DNA from: Alteraurantiacibacter aestuarii
GTDB taxonomy: Bacteria > Pseudomonadota > Alphaproteobacteria > Sphingomonadales > Sphingomonadaceae
Length of the DNA: 64,000 bases
Reading direction: 5' to 3'
NCBI RefSeq assembly: GCF_009827405.1
Contig: NZ_WTYY01000002.1
Location: 62,001 to 126,000, forward strand
Under the pieces are notes generated by a model. That model was not told the origin of the DNA and made no database searches. It was given only the letters and a program-made list of their open reading frames with translations. Positions 36,734 through 45,121 of the stretch are shown here, one piece after another. Every line of letters starts with the position of its first letter. Positions within the stretch are counted from its first letter, which is position 1. A program made the translations under genes and the position numbers.

Positions 36734-39064
36734 ATGTTCCCTAACTGTTCACAAGTGAACACCGCCCCTCTTCCGACCTCCGGCCTCACCGCCGGACAGG
36801 TTCCAGAATGGCTGGCGCGGCTTAACGATCCGCAGCGCGAAGCCGTGCTGACGACGGAGGGGCCGGTGCTGATGCTGGCAGGTGCAGGCACGGGCAAGAC
36901 CGCCGCGCTGACGCACCGCATGGCGCATCTGATCCGCGAGCGGATGGCATGGCCCAGTGAAATCCTGTGCGTCACCTTCACCAACAAGGCCGCGCGCGAA
37001 ATGCGCCACCGCGTGGGCCAGCTGATCGGCGATGCGGTGGAAGGCATGCCGTTCCTTGGCACCTTCCATTCAATCTGCGCCAAGATGCTGCGCCGCCATG
37101 CCGAACTGGCGGGGCTGCAAAGCAATTACACCATCATCGATACGGACGATCAGCTGCGCCTGATCAAGCAGCTGATCCGCGATCAGGATCTGGATGAAAA
37201 GCGCTGGCCGCCCAAGCAGCTGGCGGGCCTGATCGACGGGTGGAAGAACCGCGGGCTCAACCCCGGTGAGCTGGAGCCTATCGACAATGAGGCCTATGCC
37301 AATGGCAAGGGCCAGCAGATGTATGCGCTGTACCAGGCACGGCTCAAAGCGCTCAACGCCTGCGATTTTGGCGATCTGCTGCTGCACATGCTCAACATAT
37401 TTCGCCAGCATCGCGATATTCTGGAGCAGTACCAGACGCGCTTCAAATATGTGCTGGTGGACGAATATCAGGATACCAACGCGGTCCAGTACCTGTGGCT
37501 GCGGCTGATCGCCCAGAATCGCAAGAACATCTGCGTGGTGGGTGACGATGACCAGTCGATCTATTCCTGGCGCGGCGCGGAAGTGGCCAACATCCTGCGG
37601 TTTGAAAAGGATTTTCCCGGCGCGAAAGTGATCCGGCTGGAGCAGAATTATCGCTCCACTCCGCAGATCCTGGCAGCTGCATCGGGGCTGATTGCGGCCA
37701 ATTCGCAGCGCCTCGGCAAGACGCTGTGGACACAGATCAATGCTGGCGAAAAAGTCCGCGTGATCGGCGTGTGGGACGCACCAGAAGAAGCGCGCCGCGT
37801 GGGCGAGGAGATCGAACGGCTGGAAAGCGAAGGTGCCGACCTTGAACAGGTGGCAATCCTGGTGCGAGCGCAATATCAGACGCGCGAGTTTGAGGACCGC
37901 TTCATCCAGATCGGCCTCAATTACCGCATCATCGGCGGCTTCCGCTTCTATGAACGCGCCGAAATCCGCGATGCCCTCGCCTATCTGCGGGTGATCGCGC
38001 AACCGGCGGACGATCTGGCTTTCGAGCGGATCTATAACCAGCCCAAGCGCGGCCTGGGGGCAAAGGCGCTGGAGAAGATGTACCAGCACGCCCGCCGCCG
38101 CCAGATGCCGCTGGCCGCCGCCGCGCTGGAACTGGCCGACAGCGATGAACTGGCCGCCCGCGCGCGGCGGACGATTGCCGATCTGATGGGGGATTTCCTG
38201 CGCTGGCGCGAACTGTCCGAACAGGTCACCCCGTCGGAATTGCTGCGCACGGTGCTGGAGGAGAGCGGCTATGACGATATGCTCAAGGCCGATCGCTCGG
38301 CAGAGAGCGCAGGTCGCTCCGAAAACCTGACCGAACTGGCGCGCGCGATGGAGGAGTATGAAACGCTCGGCGATTTCCTCGAACATGTGTCGCTGGTGAT
38401 GGACAATGAAGCCGCCAGCGATGGCGAGAAGATCACCATCATGACCATGCACGGCGCCAAGGGGCTGGAATTCAACCACGTGTTCCTGCCCGGCTGGGAA
38501 GAAGGCGTGTTCCCCAGCCAGCGCTCGCTCGACGAAGGCGGGCTGGCATCGCTGGAGGAAGAGCGCCGCCTGGCCTATGTCGCCATCACCCGCGCACGGC
38601 GGCGCTGCACCATATTGCATGCCGCCAACCGGCGCATTTACGGCCAGTGGACCAGCTCCATCCCCAGCCGCTTCGTGGAAGAACTGCCCGAGGATACGGT
38701 GGAGGTGGAAACCACGCTGACCGGCGGCGCCAGCATGTGGCGCGCCAACTGGAGCGAGAGCGAAGACCCCTTCGCCCACGTCTCCACCAGCCGCCCCGAG
38801 CGCTCGCAGCAGCGCGGCCCGGGCTGGCAAAGGGCGCTCGCTACAGGATATGACAACAAGCCAAAGCGCCTGGCCGAACCCGGCCGCAGCGCCGCCAGCT
38901 TCGCCGCCAAGCCGCGCAGCGATGTCGCCATCGGCGCGCGCGTGTTCCACGACAAGTTCGGCTATGGCACGGTCATGGGCCAGGACGGCAACAAGCTGGA
39001 AATCGAGTTCGAGAAATCGGGCACCAAGCGCGTGATCGACAGCTTTGTGCAGACCGCCGATTGA
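36734..39064 (+). CDS. uvrD: UvrD/PcrA-type ATP-dependent DNA helicase
   Basis: A superfamily 1A 3'-5' DNA helicase for nucleotide-excision and mismatch repair. Motifs are all visible: Q-motif LNDPQREAV (30-38), Walker A AGAGTGKT (49-56), DEYQDTN, GDDDQSIYSWRGA, QNYRS and the late MTMHGAKGLEFNHVF. The C-terminus has the short UvrD/PcrA RNAP-binding region GxxVFHDKFGYGTVMGQDGNKLEIEFE. The N-terminus is uncertain: ATG 36734 gives 776 residues, but a LexA-type box at 36736-36750 overlaps it, so GTG 36755 is also possible. It follows rsmD by 26 bp. Confidence 0.94.
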   Translation: MFPNCSQVNTAPLPTSGLTAGQVPEWLARLNDPQREAVLTTEGPVLMLAGAGTGKTAALTHRMAHLIRERMAWPSEILCVTFTNKAAREMRHRVGQLIGDAVEGMPFLGTFHSICAKMLRRHAELAGLQSNYTIIDTDDQLRLIKQLIRDQDLDEKRWPPKQLAGLIDGWKNRGLNPGELEPIDNEAYANGKGQQMYALYQARLKALNACDFGDLLLHMLNIFRQHRDILEQYQTRFKYVLVDEYQDTNAVQYLWLRLIAQNRKNICVVGDDDQSIYSWRGAEVANILRFEKDFPGAKVIRLEQNYRSTPQILAAASGLIAANSQRLGKTLWTQINAGEKVRVIGVWDAPEEARRVGEEIERLESEGADLEQVAILVRAQYQTREFEDRFIQIGLNYRIIGGFRFYERAEIRDALAYLRVIAQPADDLAFERIYNQPKRGLGAKALEKMYQHARRRQMPLAAAALELADSDELAARARRTIADLMGDFLRWRELSEQVTPSELLRTVLEESGYDDMLKADRSAESAGRSENLTELARAMEEYETLGDFLEHVSLVMDNEAASDGEKITIMTMHGAKGLEFNHVFLPGWEEGVFPSQRSLDEGGLASLEEERRLAYVAITRARRRCTILHAANRRIYGQWTSSIPSRFVEELPEDTVEVETTLTGGASMWRANWSESEDPFAHVSTSRPERSQQRGPGWQRALATGYDNKPKRLAEPGRSAASFAAKPRSDVAIGARVFHDKFGYGTVMGQDGNKLEIEFEKSGTKRVIDSFVQTAD
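36736..36750. promoter_or_regulatory. Candidate LexA box at the 5' end of uvrD
   Basis: GTTC at 36736 and GTTC at 36747 are separated by exactly 7 bases, the GTTC-N7-GTTC operator of alphaproteobacterial LexA. A matching GAAC follows at 36756 after GTTCACAAGTGAAC. One chance match of eight fixed bases is expected in a window this size, but the position next to a DNA-repair gene favours a real site. Confidence 0.5.
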
Positions 39065-39141
39065 GCCGCTGATCGCACCGGGTTGCGGCGCCGTTGCAGC
39101 CCGGTTGCGGACACAATATCTTCGGCTTGCCGGATTTCCAG

Positions 39142-39173
39142 TTCAGGTGTATTACTCACCCAATACACCTGAA
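39142..39173. promoter_or_regulatory. Perfect 12-bp-arm palindrome upstream of the DUF5694 gene
   Basis: TTCAGGTGTATT (39142-39153) and AATACACCTGAA (39162-39173) are exact reverse complements around an 8-bp centre, ending 13 bp before the start codon and touching the AAAGGAC ribosome-binding site. There is no T-run, so it is not a terminator; an operator or an mRNA hairpin sequestering the start is more likely. Confidence 0.7.
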
Positions 39174-39186
39174 AGGACTCTGTTTC

Positions 39187-40023
39187 ATGATTGCCAGGCT
39201 TTGTGCGTTGCTGCTCGCGATGGGAACCATGACCGCAAGCCACGCAACCGCTACCGCGCAAGATCAGACGGCCCCGGAACCTCAGGTGATGTTGCTTGGG
39301 ACCTACCACCTCGCCAGCAGTAATCGCGACCTCATCAACCTGCCTGTCGAGGACGTTCTCGTCCCAGAGCGACAACAGGAAATTGAGCGTCTGGTTGACG
39401 GGCTTGCACGGTGGCAGCCCACGCGCGTGGCCATCGAATGGGAGCGTTCCGATCAGGCAGGTCTGGACCGGCGCTATGCAGATTATCTGGCGGGCGACCT
39501 GGATGTTAGCGCGAATGAACGCGATCAGATCGCCTTTCGTCTCGCCAGAAAGCTAGGCTTCACAAAGATTTATGCGCTCGACTGGAACGGACAGGCTCCG
39601 GGCGATCCAGCGGAATATGATTTCATCGATTGGGCCGAACGCAACGGCCAGAGCGACCGGTTCGATGCATTTGTCACCAATGGGCAGGCGCAAGCCGACC
39701 AGACTGCATCAGCCATGAGCGCACAGACGGTTGGCGAATGGTATTATGATCTGAACGGACCGGCAGCGCGCCTGCGGCAACATGAACCGTATTTCGAGAT
39801 GGCCGCCATTGGCTCCAACGATGACAATCCCGGCGCTGCCTGGGTGGGCACGTGGTACGCACGCAACTTGCGTATCTTCAACAATCTGCGTGAAACGCTG
39901 GGGCCAGGCGAGCGGGTCTTCGTGCTCTACGGCGCCGGACATGTTTACCTGCTTGAGCAGTTCCTGCGCGAAAGCGGCGCGGCGGCCTCTGTCGATCCGC
40001 GCCCGTATATTCAACGCCAGTAA
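39187..40023 (+). CDS. Exported DUF5694 protein (Tiki/TraB/GumN superfamily)
   Basis: A 278-residue exported protein. The signal peptide ends near residue 25 (HATATAQ). The core has the two GxxH-type motifs of the Tiki/TraB/GumN metalloprotease-like fold: GTYHLAS (about 38-44) and YGAGHVYLLEQFL near the end, with a Trp/Glu motif VAIEWERS. Whether it is a peptidase is unproven. The ATG at 39187 was chosen for its AAAGGAC box; a frame from 39094 lacks one and runs through the palindrome. It stands alone between uvrD and the rhlE gene, which is convergent. Confidence 0.82.
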   Translation: MIARLCALLLAMGTMTASHATATAQDQTAPEPQVMLLGTYHLASSNRDLINLPVEDVLVPERQQEIERLVDGLARWQPTRVAIEWERSDQAGLDRRYADYLAGDLDVSANERDQIAFRLARKLGFTKIYALDWNGQAPGDPAEYDFIDWAERNGQSDRFDAFVTNGQAQADQTASAMSAQTVGEWYYDLNGPAARLRQHEPYFEMAAIGSNDDNPGAAWVGTWYARNLRIFNNLRETLGPGERVFVLYGAGHVYLLEQFLRESGAAASVDPRPYIQRQ

Positions 40024-40155
40024 TCGGCACGGCGACGGTCGGCATCCCGCCGACAGCCCACCGCCCCATCGCGGCGGCTCCATGTGACCCTTGGCTCCCT
40101 CACACGCAGGCGCGTGTGCCGGGGGCCAGCGTCACGTTTCGCTAGCGGGTCCGAA

Positions 40156-41706
40156 TCAATCGAAGCCGAAGTTCAGAAAGCTGGGCTTGGGGCCGTTCCA
40201 TTCGCCTGCATCGCCCTTTTCGCCTTCGTCGGCGGACTTGCGAGGCTTGCGGGCGGGCTTTTCAGCGCGGGGCTTTTCCTCACGCGGAGCAGCTTCGCGG
40301 GGAGCAGCCTCACGGGGCTTGTCTTCCCGAGCGCGTTCCGGGCGGGCCTGCCTTGCGCGCGGCTCATCCTGAGCGGCTTCTTCCTCGCGCGGGGCAGCTT
40401 CAGCCCTGGGTTCGTCCGCCTTCTTGCGGCGCGAACGCCTGGGCTTCTCGTCCCGCTCGCTATCACGGCCAGAATCGCGAGCTGAGTCACGGCCAGAATC
40501 GCGACCTGAGTCCTTCGCGGCCTTGGCCTTGGCTTCGATCTCGGCTTCCTTGACGCCTTCCTGGCGGCCTTCGTCGCGCTGGGGCGAGGTTGCGCTCCAG
40601 TCGAACGGAGGCACCTTGATGCCGGTCAGCTTCTCGACATTGGCCAGCGCCTCGGCGTCTTCCGGGGTAACCAGAGTGATCGCGCGGCCCTTGGCCCCGG
40701 CACGGCCGGTGCGGCCGATGCGGTGGACGTAATCGTCCGGGTGCCATGGCGTATCGTAATTGAACACGTGGCTCACGCCCTTGATGTCCAGTCCGCGTGC
40801 GGCAACGTCTGATGCGACGAGGATGTTGACTTCGCCCGACTTGAACAGGTCAAGCTCGGCAATGCGGCTGGACTGGTCCATGTCACCATGAATCTCGCCG
40901 CTGCGGAAACCAGCCTTGCGCAGTTCCTTGTTCAGCTCACGCACGGTCGTCTTGCGGTTGGCGAAGATGATCGCGGTGGAGACATTGTCCACTTCCAGCA
41001 GATACTTCAGCGCCTGCTTCTTCTTGCGCGGGCTGATTTCCACCTTGAACTGGGCGATATTGACGTTGGCCGTGGCTGCGCGGGCAACCTCGATCGACTT
41101 GGGATTGGTCAGGAACCTGTCCGCCAGCTTCTTGATCGGCGGCGGCATGGTGGCACTGAACAGCAGCGTCTGGCGCTGGGCGGGAAGTTTTTCGCAGATG
41201 AATTCGATATCGGGGATGAAGCCCATGTCGAGCATGCGGTCAGCTTCATCGATCACCAGCAGGTCGCAGCCGGTCAGCAGGATCTTGCCGCGTTCGAACA
41301 GGTCCATCAGGCGGCCCGGCGTGGCGATCAGCACGTCAACGCCCTCGTCCAGTTCCTTCAGCTGCGTGCCCATCTGCACACCACCGATAAGCAGCGCCAT
41401 GTTGAGGTTGTGGTTCTTGCCGTATTTCTCGAAATTCTCGGCAACCTGCATCGCCAGTTCGCGCGTCGGCTCCAGAATCAGGCTGCGCGGCATGCGCGCA
41501 CGGCGCCGGCCATTGGCGAGAATGTCGATCATCGGCAGCACGAAGCTGGCGGTCTTGCCCGTACCCGTTTGCGCGATGGCAATCAGGTCGCGCATCATCT
41601 GCACCTGCGGGATTGCTTCCGCCTGGATCGGGGTCGGCTCGGTATAACCGGCGTCTTCCACGGCTTTGAGCAATTCGTCGGAAAGGCCGAGATCGGCAAA
41701 CTTCAT
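40156..41706 (-). CDS. rhlE: DEAD-box RNA helicase (RhlE/DbpA type) with a long charged tail
   Basis: A 516-residue ATP-dependent RNA helicase. It begins MKFADLGLSDELLKAV; motifs are AQTGTGKT (45-52), PTRELA, TPGR, VIDEADRMLDMGF, SATMP and HRIGRTGRAG. After about residue 400 the protein turns into a disordered Arg/Glu/Asp/Ser tail with repeats DSGRDSGRDSARDSGRDS and REAAPREAAPREEK, likely RNA binding. The ATG at 41706 gives the normal start; the frame extends upstream but without family similarity. Homologues act in cold adaptation and ribosome assembly or RNA decay; the exact role is unknown. Confidence 0.9.
   Translation of the reverse strand: MKFADLGLSDELLKAVEDAGYTEPTPIQAEAIPQVQMMRDLIAIAQTGTGKTASFVLPMIDILANGRRRARMPRSLILEPTRELAMQVAENFEKYGKNHNLNMALLIGGVQMGTQLKELDEGVDVLIATPGRLMDLFERGKILLTGCDLLVIDEADRMLDMGFIPDIEFICEKLPAQRQTLLFSATMPPPIKKLADRFLTNPKSIEVARAATANVNIAQFKVEISPRKKKQALKYLLEVDNVSTAIIFANRKTTVRELNKELRKAGFRSGEIHGDMDQSSRIAELDLFKSGEVNILVASDVAARGLDIKGVSHVFNYDTPWHPDDYVHRIGRTGRAGAKGRAITLVTPEDAEALANVEKLTGIKVPPFDWSATSPQRDEGRQEGVKEAEIEAKAKAAKDSGRDSGRDSARDSGRDSERDEKPRRSRRKKADEPRAEAAPREEEAAQDEPRARQARPERAREDKPREAAPREAAPREEKPRAEKPARKPRKSADEGEKGDAGEWNGPKPSFLNFGFD
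40463..40510 (-). repeat. Two-copy 24-bp tandem repeat in the RhlE tail
   Basis: A 24-bp unit starting TCACGGCCAGAATCGCGA occurs at 40463-40486 and 40487-40510 with one difference; it codes DSGRD-type repeats in frame. Confidence 0.75.
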
Positions 41707-41855
41707 ATGTATCGCAATGTCCGGATCAATGGCCTGCCACTGGGGTCGCAGGCGAATGGAGGTGGGCAAACGGCCCAACCTTAACTGCTGCGCCCTATGC
41801 AGCAACAGGGGAAAAAGTCAAGAAATGCGGCCTGACGCGGCAGGCGCAGCACGCT

Positions 41856-42503
41856 TTAATCGCCAGCAGCGACAATCCGTGTCAATCCGGCAACTTCGCA
41901 GGAGGCCCCGGCGCGCGATTGCAGGCGGTCACGGCCGATGCACAGGCGGCCATCGTCGCTGCGCTCGACATAGAAACCGGAATAGAAGGCGCGCGCGGTG
42001 CAGCTGTCCTCCAGCGCTGCCGCCAGCACGTGCCGGTTGCGCATGAACAGCAGCAGGCGGTTGTCCTGCGTGGCGGTTACTCCGGCAATATCGTCAATCT
42101 CGACGCAGTCATCATGCGCCACTTCCTCGAACGCGTCTTGCGAGGCGCGGCGCGGCAAGGTTGCCAGCATCCTCTCGCGCGTATCGGGCGTGCTGGGAGA
42201 GATGCGGATGATCACCCGCTGGCGAATGCGCATCTGTTCAAGATCGTCGGTATGGCGGGCATTCTGCAACACCCGCAGCGGCGGAGTGGCGATGCCCTGC
42301 AGGCCCAGTTCAGGCCGCTGGCGTTCTGGCTGCGCGCTCAGATTCACCTCTGCCGATTGCGCGCGCAGAGGTGCCTCTGCGGCCAGGGCAGGCAGCAGCA
42401 GGACCGGTGCGACGAGAAGAAAGGCGAGACGTTTGTTCAAGCTTTTGCTCTGGTGCAGGCGCTTGATGCGGCCTGCTTTCCCGTCCCCAATACCAGCTGA
42501 CAT
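41856..42503 (-). CDS. Exported protein of unknown function
   Basis: An unrecognised 215-residue protein. A hydrophobic stretch LAFLLVAPVLLLPALAAEA is a clear signal peptide. The mature part has conserved-looking RIRQRVIIRIS and, near the end, a cysteine-rich region with CVEIDDIAGV, CTARAFYSGFYVE and CIGRDRLQSRAG, so two disulphides are possible. ATG 42503 has no good Shine-Dalgarno, and TTG 42440 would start exactly at the signal peptide basic residues (NKRLAF) and may be the true start. It is divergent from the FAD dehydrogenase. I cannot name a function. Confidence 0.6.
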   Translation of the reverse strand: MSAGIGDGKAGRIKRLHQSKSLNKRLAFLLVAPVLLLPALAAEAPLRAQSAEVNLSAQPERQRPELGLQGIATPPLRVLQNARHTDDLEQMRIRQRVIIRISPSTPDTRERMLATLPRRASQDAFEEVAHDDCVEIDDIAGVTATQDNRLLLFMRNRHVLAAALEDSCTARAFYSGFYVERSDDGRLCIGRDRLQSRAGASCEVAGLTRIVAAGD

Positions 42504-42557
42504 TGAATAGTGGCTTAACCTGCAGTTTGCCCTTTGCAAGCTTGTGGCTGCGCTGGC

Positions 42558-44018
42558 ATGAGCGGCGCCATGAGCAAGAGACCCGAATTTTGCGATGCCG
42601 CGCGCCAGTTGCTGGGCGAGCGCGGCTTCACGCAGGACCCCGAACTGGTCGATCCGTGGCTGACGGACTGGCGCGGACGCTACACCGGCCGCGCGCTGGG
42701 CATGGCCTCGCCCGCCACCACGCAGGAAGTTTCCGCACTGGTGAAACTGTGCGCGGCGCATGGCGTGCCGCTGGTCCCGCAAGGGGGCAACAGCGGCATG
42801 TCCGGCGGTGCCACGCCCGATGACAGCGGCGATGCGCTGGTAATTTCACTGCGGCGGATGAACCGCATCACCAGGCTGGACGAGGATGCCCGCGAGGTCA
42901 CCTGCGAGGCGGGCGTGATCCTGCAAACGCTGCATGAGGCGGCAGAGGCTGTGGGCCTGCGCTTCCCGCTGACTTTGGGCGGAAAGGGCTCTGCCACCAT
43001 CGGCGGGCTGATTTCCACCAATGCCGGGGGCACGCAGGTGCTGCGCCACGGCTCCATGCGCGCGCAGGTGCTGGGCATAGAGGCGGTGATGGCGGACGGG
43101 TCGGTGTTCGATTCGCTGGTTCCGCTGAAGAAGGACAATCGCGGATTCGACCTCAAGCAATTACTGATCGGTTCCGAAGGCACTCTGGGCGTGATCACCG
43201 GCGCCACTTTGCGGCTGCTGCCTGCACTGGCTGACCGCGCCGTGCTGTGGGCGGGGCTTGATGACATTCGCGCTGCCCGGCGGCTGCTGGTGCACACGCA
43301 AAAACAGGCGGGCGATGCGCTGGAAGGGTTCGAAGTGATGCCGCGCCACAGCCTGGACGCCGTGCTGGCGCACAAGCCCGGAGCGCGCGCTCCGCTGCAG
43401 CAGGCGCATGAATGGCACGCGCTGATTGAACTCGCCGCCGATGCCTCTGACGTCGATACGCTGCATGACCGGGCGCAGGCGCTGCTGGAAAGCGCGTTCG
43501 AGGCCGGGCTGGTCGAGGATGCGACCATCGCCATGAATGAGACGCAAGCGGAGGAATTCTGGACCTTGCGCGATGAAATTGCCCCAGCAGAGCGTGCGCT
43601 TGGCCCGGCGATGCAACACGATATCTCCGTCCCAGTGGCGCAGATGGCCGAATTCGTGGCGGAAACCGTGCCGCAGGTCGAGGCGCACTTTCCCGGCGTG
43701 CGCGCGGTTGCCTTTGGCCATCTGGGCGATGGCAATGTGCATTACCATGTGCTGGCGCCCGCCGGCGCGGTTCCGGGAGAATGGGAAGCCAGCCAGGGCA
43801 AGGACATCAGCGCCTATGTGCATGACCTGGTGACCCGCTGGGGCGGATCGATCAGCGCCGAACATGGCATCGGGCAATTGAAGCGCGATGAGCTGGGCAG
43901 GCTGGGTGATCCGGTGCAGCTGGCGATCATGCGGCAGGTGAAACAGGCGCTCGATCCCCGCGGCCTGCTCAATCCGGGCAAGCTCGTGCCGCTTGCACGA
44001 GAGGCGCACAGCCACTAA
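42558..44018 (+). CDS. FAD-linked D-2-hydroxyacid dehydrogenase (GlcD/D-LDH/D2HGDH type)
   Basis: Oxidises a D-2-hydroxyacid such as D-lactate, glycolate or D-2-hydroxyglutarate and passes electrons to quinone. The VAO-type FAD-binding domain has VPQGGNSGMSGG at about 80, then STNAGGTQVLRHGSMR and DLKQLLIGSEGTLGVIT; the C-terminal domain has HLGDGNVHYH and the ending EHGIGQLKRDE. Length is 486 residues. Starts 42558 and 42570 are both possible. Since gloB makes D-lactate, a D-lactate role would fit, but the window does not prove it. Confidence 0.87.
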   Translation: MSGAMSKRPEFCDAARQLLGERGFTQDPELVDPWLTDWRGRYTGRALGMASPATTQEVSALVKLCAAHGVPLVPQGGNSGMSGGATPDDSGDALVISLRRMNRITRLDEDAREVTCEAGVILQTLHEAAEAVGLRFPLTLGGKGSATIGGLISTNAGGTQVLRHGSMRAQVLGIEAVMADGSVFDSLVPLKKDNRGFDLKQLLIGSEGTLGVITGATLRLLPALADRAVLWAGLDDIRAARRLLVHTQKQAGDALEGFEVMPRHSLDAVLAHKPGARAPLQQAHEWHALIELAADASDVDTLHDRAQALLESAFEAGLVEDATIAMNETQAEEFWTLRDEIAPAERALGPAMQHDISVPVAQMAEFVAETVPQVEAHFPGVRAVAFGHLGDGNVHYHVLAPAGAVPGEWEASQGKDISAYVHDLVTRWGGSISAEHGIGQLKRDELGRLGDPVQLAIMRQVKQALDPRGLLNPGKLVPLAREAHSH

Positions 44019-44108
44019 AGCCCGCGCGCATCAAACTGGTGTATCGCTGCGGGAGGGGCTCGCTACCGATTGCGCCAGACAGGAAAATCCAGATTCGGAG
44101 AGAATGAA

Positions 44109-44903
44109 ATGGCCACCGCGCCGAAGCAAGGTTTGCCCGTCCTTTACAAGGACCTCGTCCCGCTCAACAGCGCAGATCATGGTAGCTGGAAGTCCATCAG
44201 CGTGGACAAGGCCCCGTGGGTCGCCAAGCAGCATGCCATTCCGCTGACGGTGGAGGAATTCCCGCAGGCACAGCGCGATTTCCCGATCGTGTTTTCCGCT
44301 GGTGACAATCCCGTGCCGCTGGCGCTGATGGGCCTGAATGACGGCGTGAACGTGTTTTTCGATGACGACGGCTCGCCGCTCGACACCTCCGCCTATATGC
44401 CGGCCTATATCCGCCGCTATCCGTTCCTGCTGGCAAAGCTGGACCGCGATACCACCAATCTTTCGCTGTGCTTCGATCCGACCAGCGGCCTGCTGGGCGA
44501 ATTCGAAGAAGGTCGCCCGATGTTCGAGGCGGACAAGCAGCCTACGCAGCACACCACCGAACTGTTGCAGTTCTGCGAGAAGTTCGAGGAAGCGGGTGCC
44601 AAGACCCAGCTGTTCATGGAAGAAATCCAGAAGGCCGGCCTGCTGATGGACGGCGAAGTTGCCATCAACCGCAATGACAACCCCGGCCAGCCGTACATCT
44701 ATCGCGGCTTCCAGATGATCAATCAGGAAAAGCTGCGTGAATTGCGCGGTGACCAGCTGCGCAAGTGGAACGAAAACGGCCTGCTGCCGCTGATCCACGC
44801 CCATCTGTTCTCACTCGACCTGATGCGCTTCATTTTTTCCAAGCAGTCTGCACAGGGCAAGGGTCCCTCGCTCCCCGCCGGGACCGCTGCCGCCGCCAAT
44901 TGA
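44109..44903 (+). CDS. SapC family protein
   Basis: A 264-residue SapC-domain protein. After a short N-terminus it carries LVPLNSADHGSWKS and PAYIRRYPFLLAKLD typical of the family. SapC was named from an S-layer-linked gene of Campylobacter; in sphingomonads SapC genes frequently sit beside TonB-dependent receptors and tryptophan halogenases, neither of which is present here. It has no signal peptide. The ATG at 44109 has GGAGAG about 8 bases upstream. A GC hairpin lies after the stop. Confidence 0.85.
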   Translation: MATAPKQGLPVLYKDLVPLNSADHGSWKSISVDKAPWVAKQHAIPLTVEEFPQAQRDFPIVFSAGDNPVPLALMGLNDGVNVFFDDDGSPLDTSAYMPAYIRRYPFLLAKLDRDTTNLSLCFDPTSGLLGEFEEGRPMFEADKQPTQHTTELLQFCEKFEEAGAKTQLFMEEIQKAGLLMDGEVAINRNDNPGQPYIYRGFQMINQEKLRELRGDQLRKWNENGLLPLIHAHLFSLDLMRFIFSKQSAQGKGPSLPAGTAAAAN

Positions 44904-44934
44904 GGCCAGCGCGCCTGACAGGTGAAAAAATCTG

Positions 44935-44962
44935 GAAGGGGTCGGCATGTCCGGCCCCTTCT
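44935..44962 (+). terminator. Hairpin after the SapC gene
   Basis: GAAGGGGTCGG and CCGGCCCCTTC pair around a CATGT loop about 30 bp past the SapC stop. It is not followed by a long T-run, so termination would be weak. Confidence 0.5.
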
Positions 44963-45000
44963 GCACTTGAAAGGCCCTGAACCGCACTTATTTTGGAGAA

Positions 45001-45102
45001 GTCCCGTGGGCTGCCCTCATGGCCCGCCGGATAAGTGCACTTTGGTGTACTTCCTCCCAGAACCTTGGCCACCTCGTACCTTTGTGTACGGGGTGGCTTT
45101 TT
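45001..45102 (+). ncRNA. Candidate trans-acting small RNA with CCUCCC anti-Shine-Dalgarno loop
   Basis: This spacer between the SapC gene and the convergent amidohydrolase gene holds three consecutive hairpins on the plus strand: GTGGGCT/GGCCCGC near the 5' end; AAGTGCAC-TTTG-GTGTACTT at 45033-45052; and a 12-bp stem GCCACCTCGTAC/GTACGGGGTGGC at 45068-45097 that runs into TTTTT, a textbook intrinsic terminator. The single-stranded stretch between hairpins two and three reads CCTCCCAGAACCTT, an anti-Shine-Dalgarno sequence. TTGAAA at 44967 and TATTTT at 44989, 16 bp apart, form a possible promoter. The architecture is that of Hfq-type sRNAs; the exact 5' end is inferred. Confidence 0.55.
45068..45102 (+). 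terminator. Intrinsic terminator at the 3' end of the candidate sRNA
   Basis: The 12-bp stem GCCACCTCGTAC/GTACGGGGTGGC with a CTTTGT loop, followed by five T residues. The T-run exists only on the plus strand. Confidence 0.85.
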
Positions 45103-45121
45103 CATGTGGGCATTGGGGTGC

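Noticed and set aside
45001-45102. SRP RNA or 6S RNA as identity of the structured spacer
   Set aside because: The GGAAGCAGCC-type apical loop of SRP RNA is absent and the fold is three short hairpins, not the long rod with central bubble of 6S RNA.
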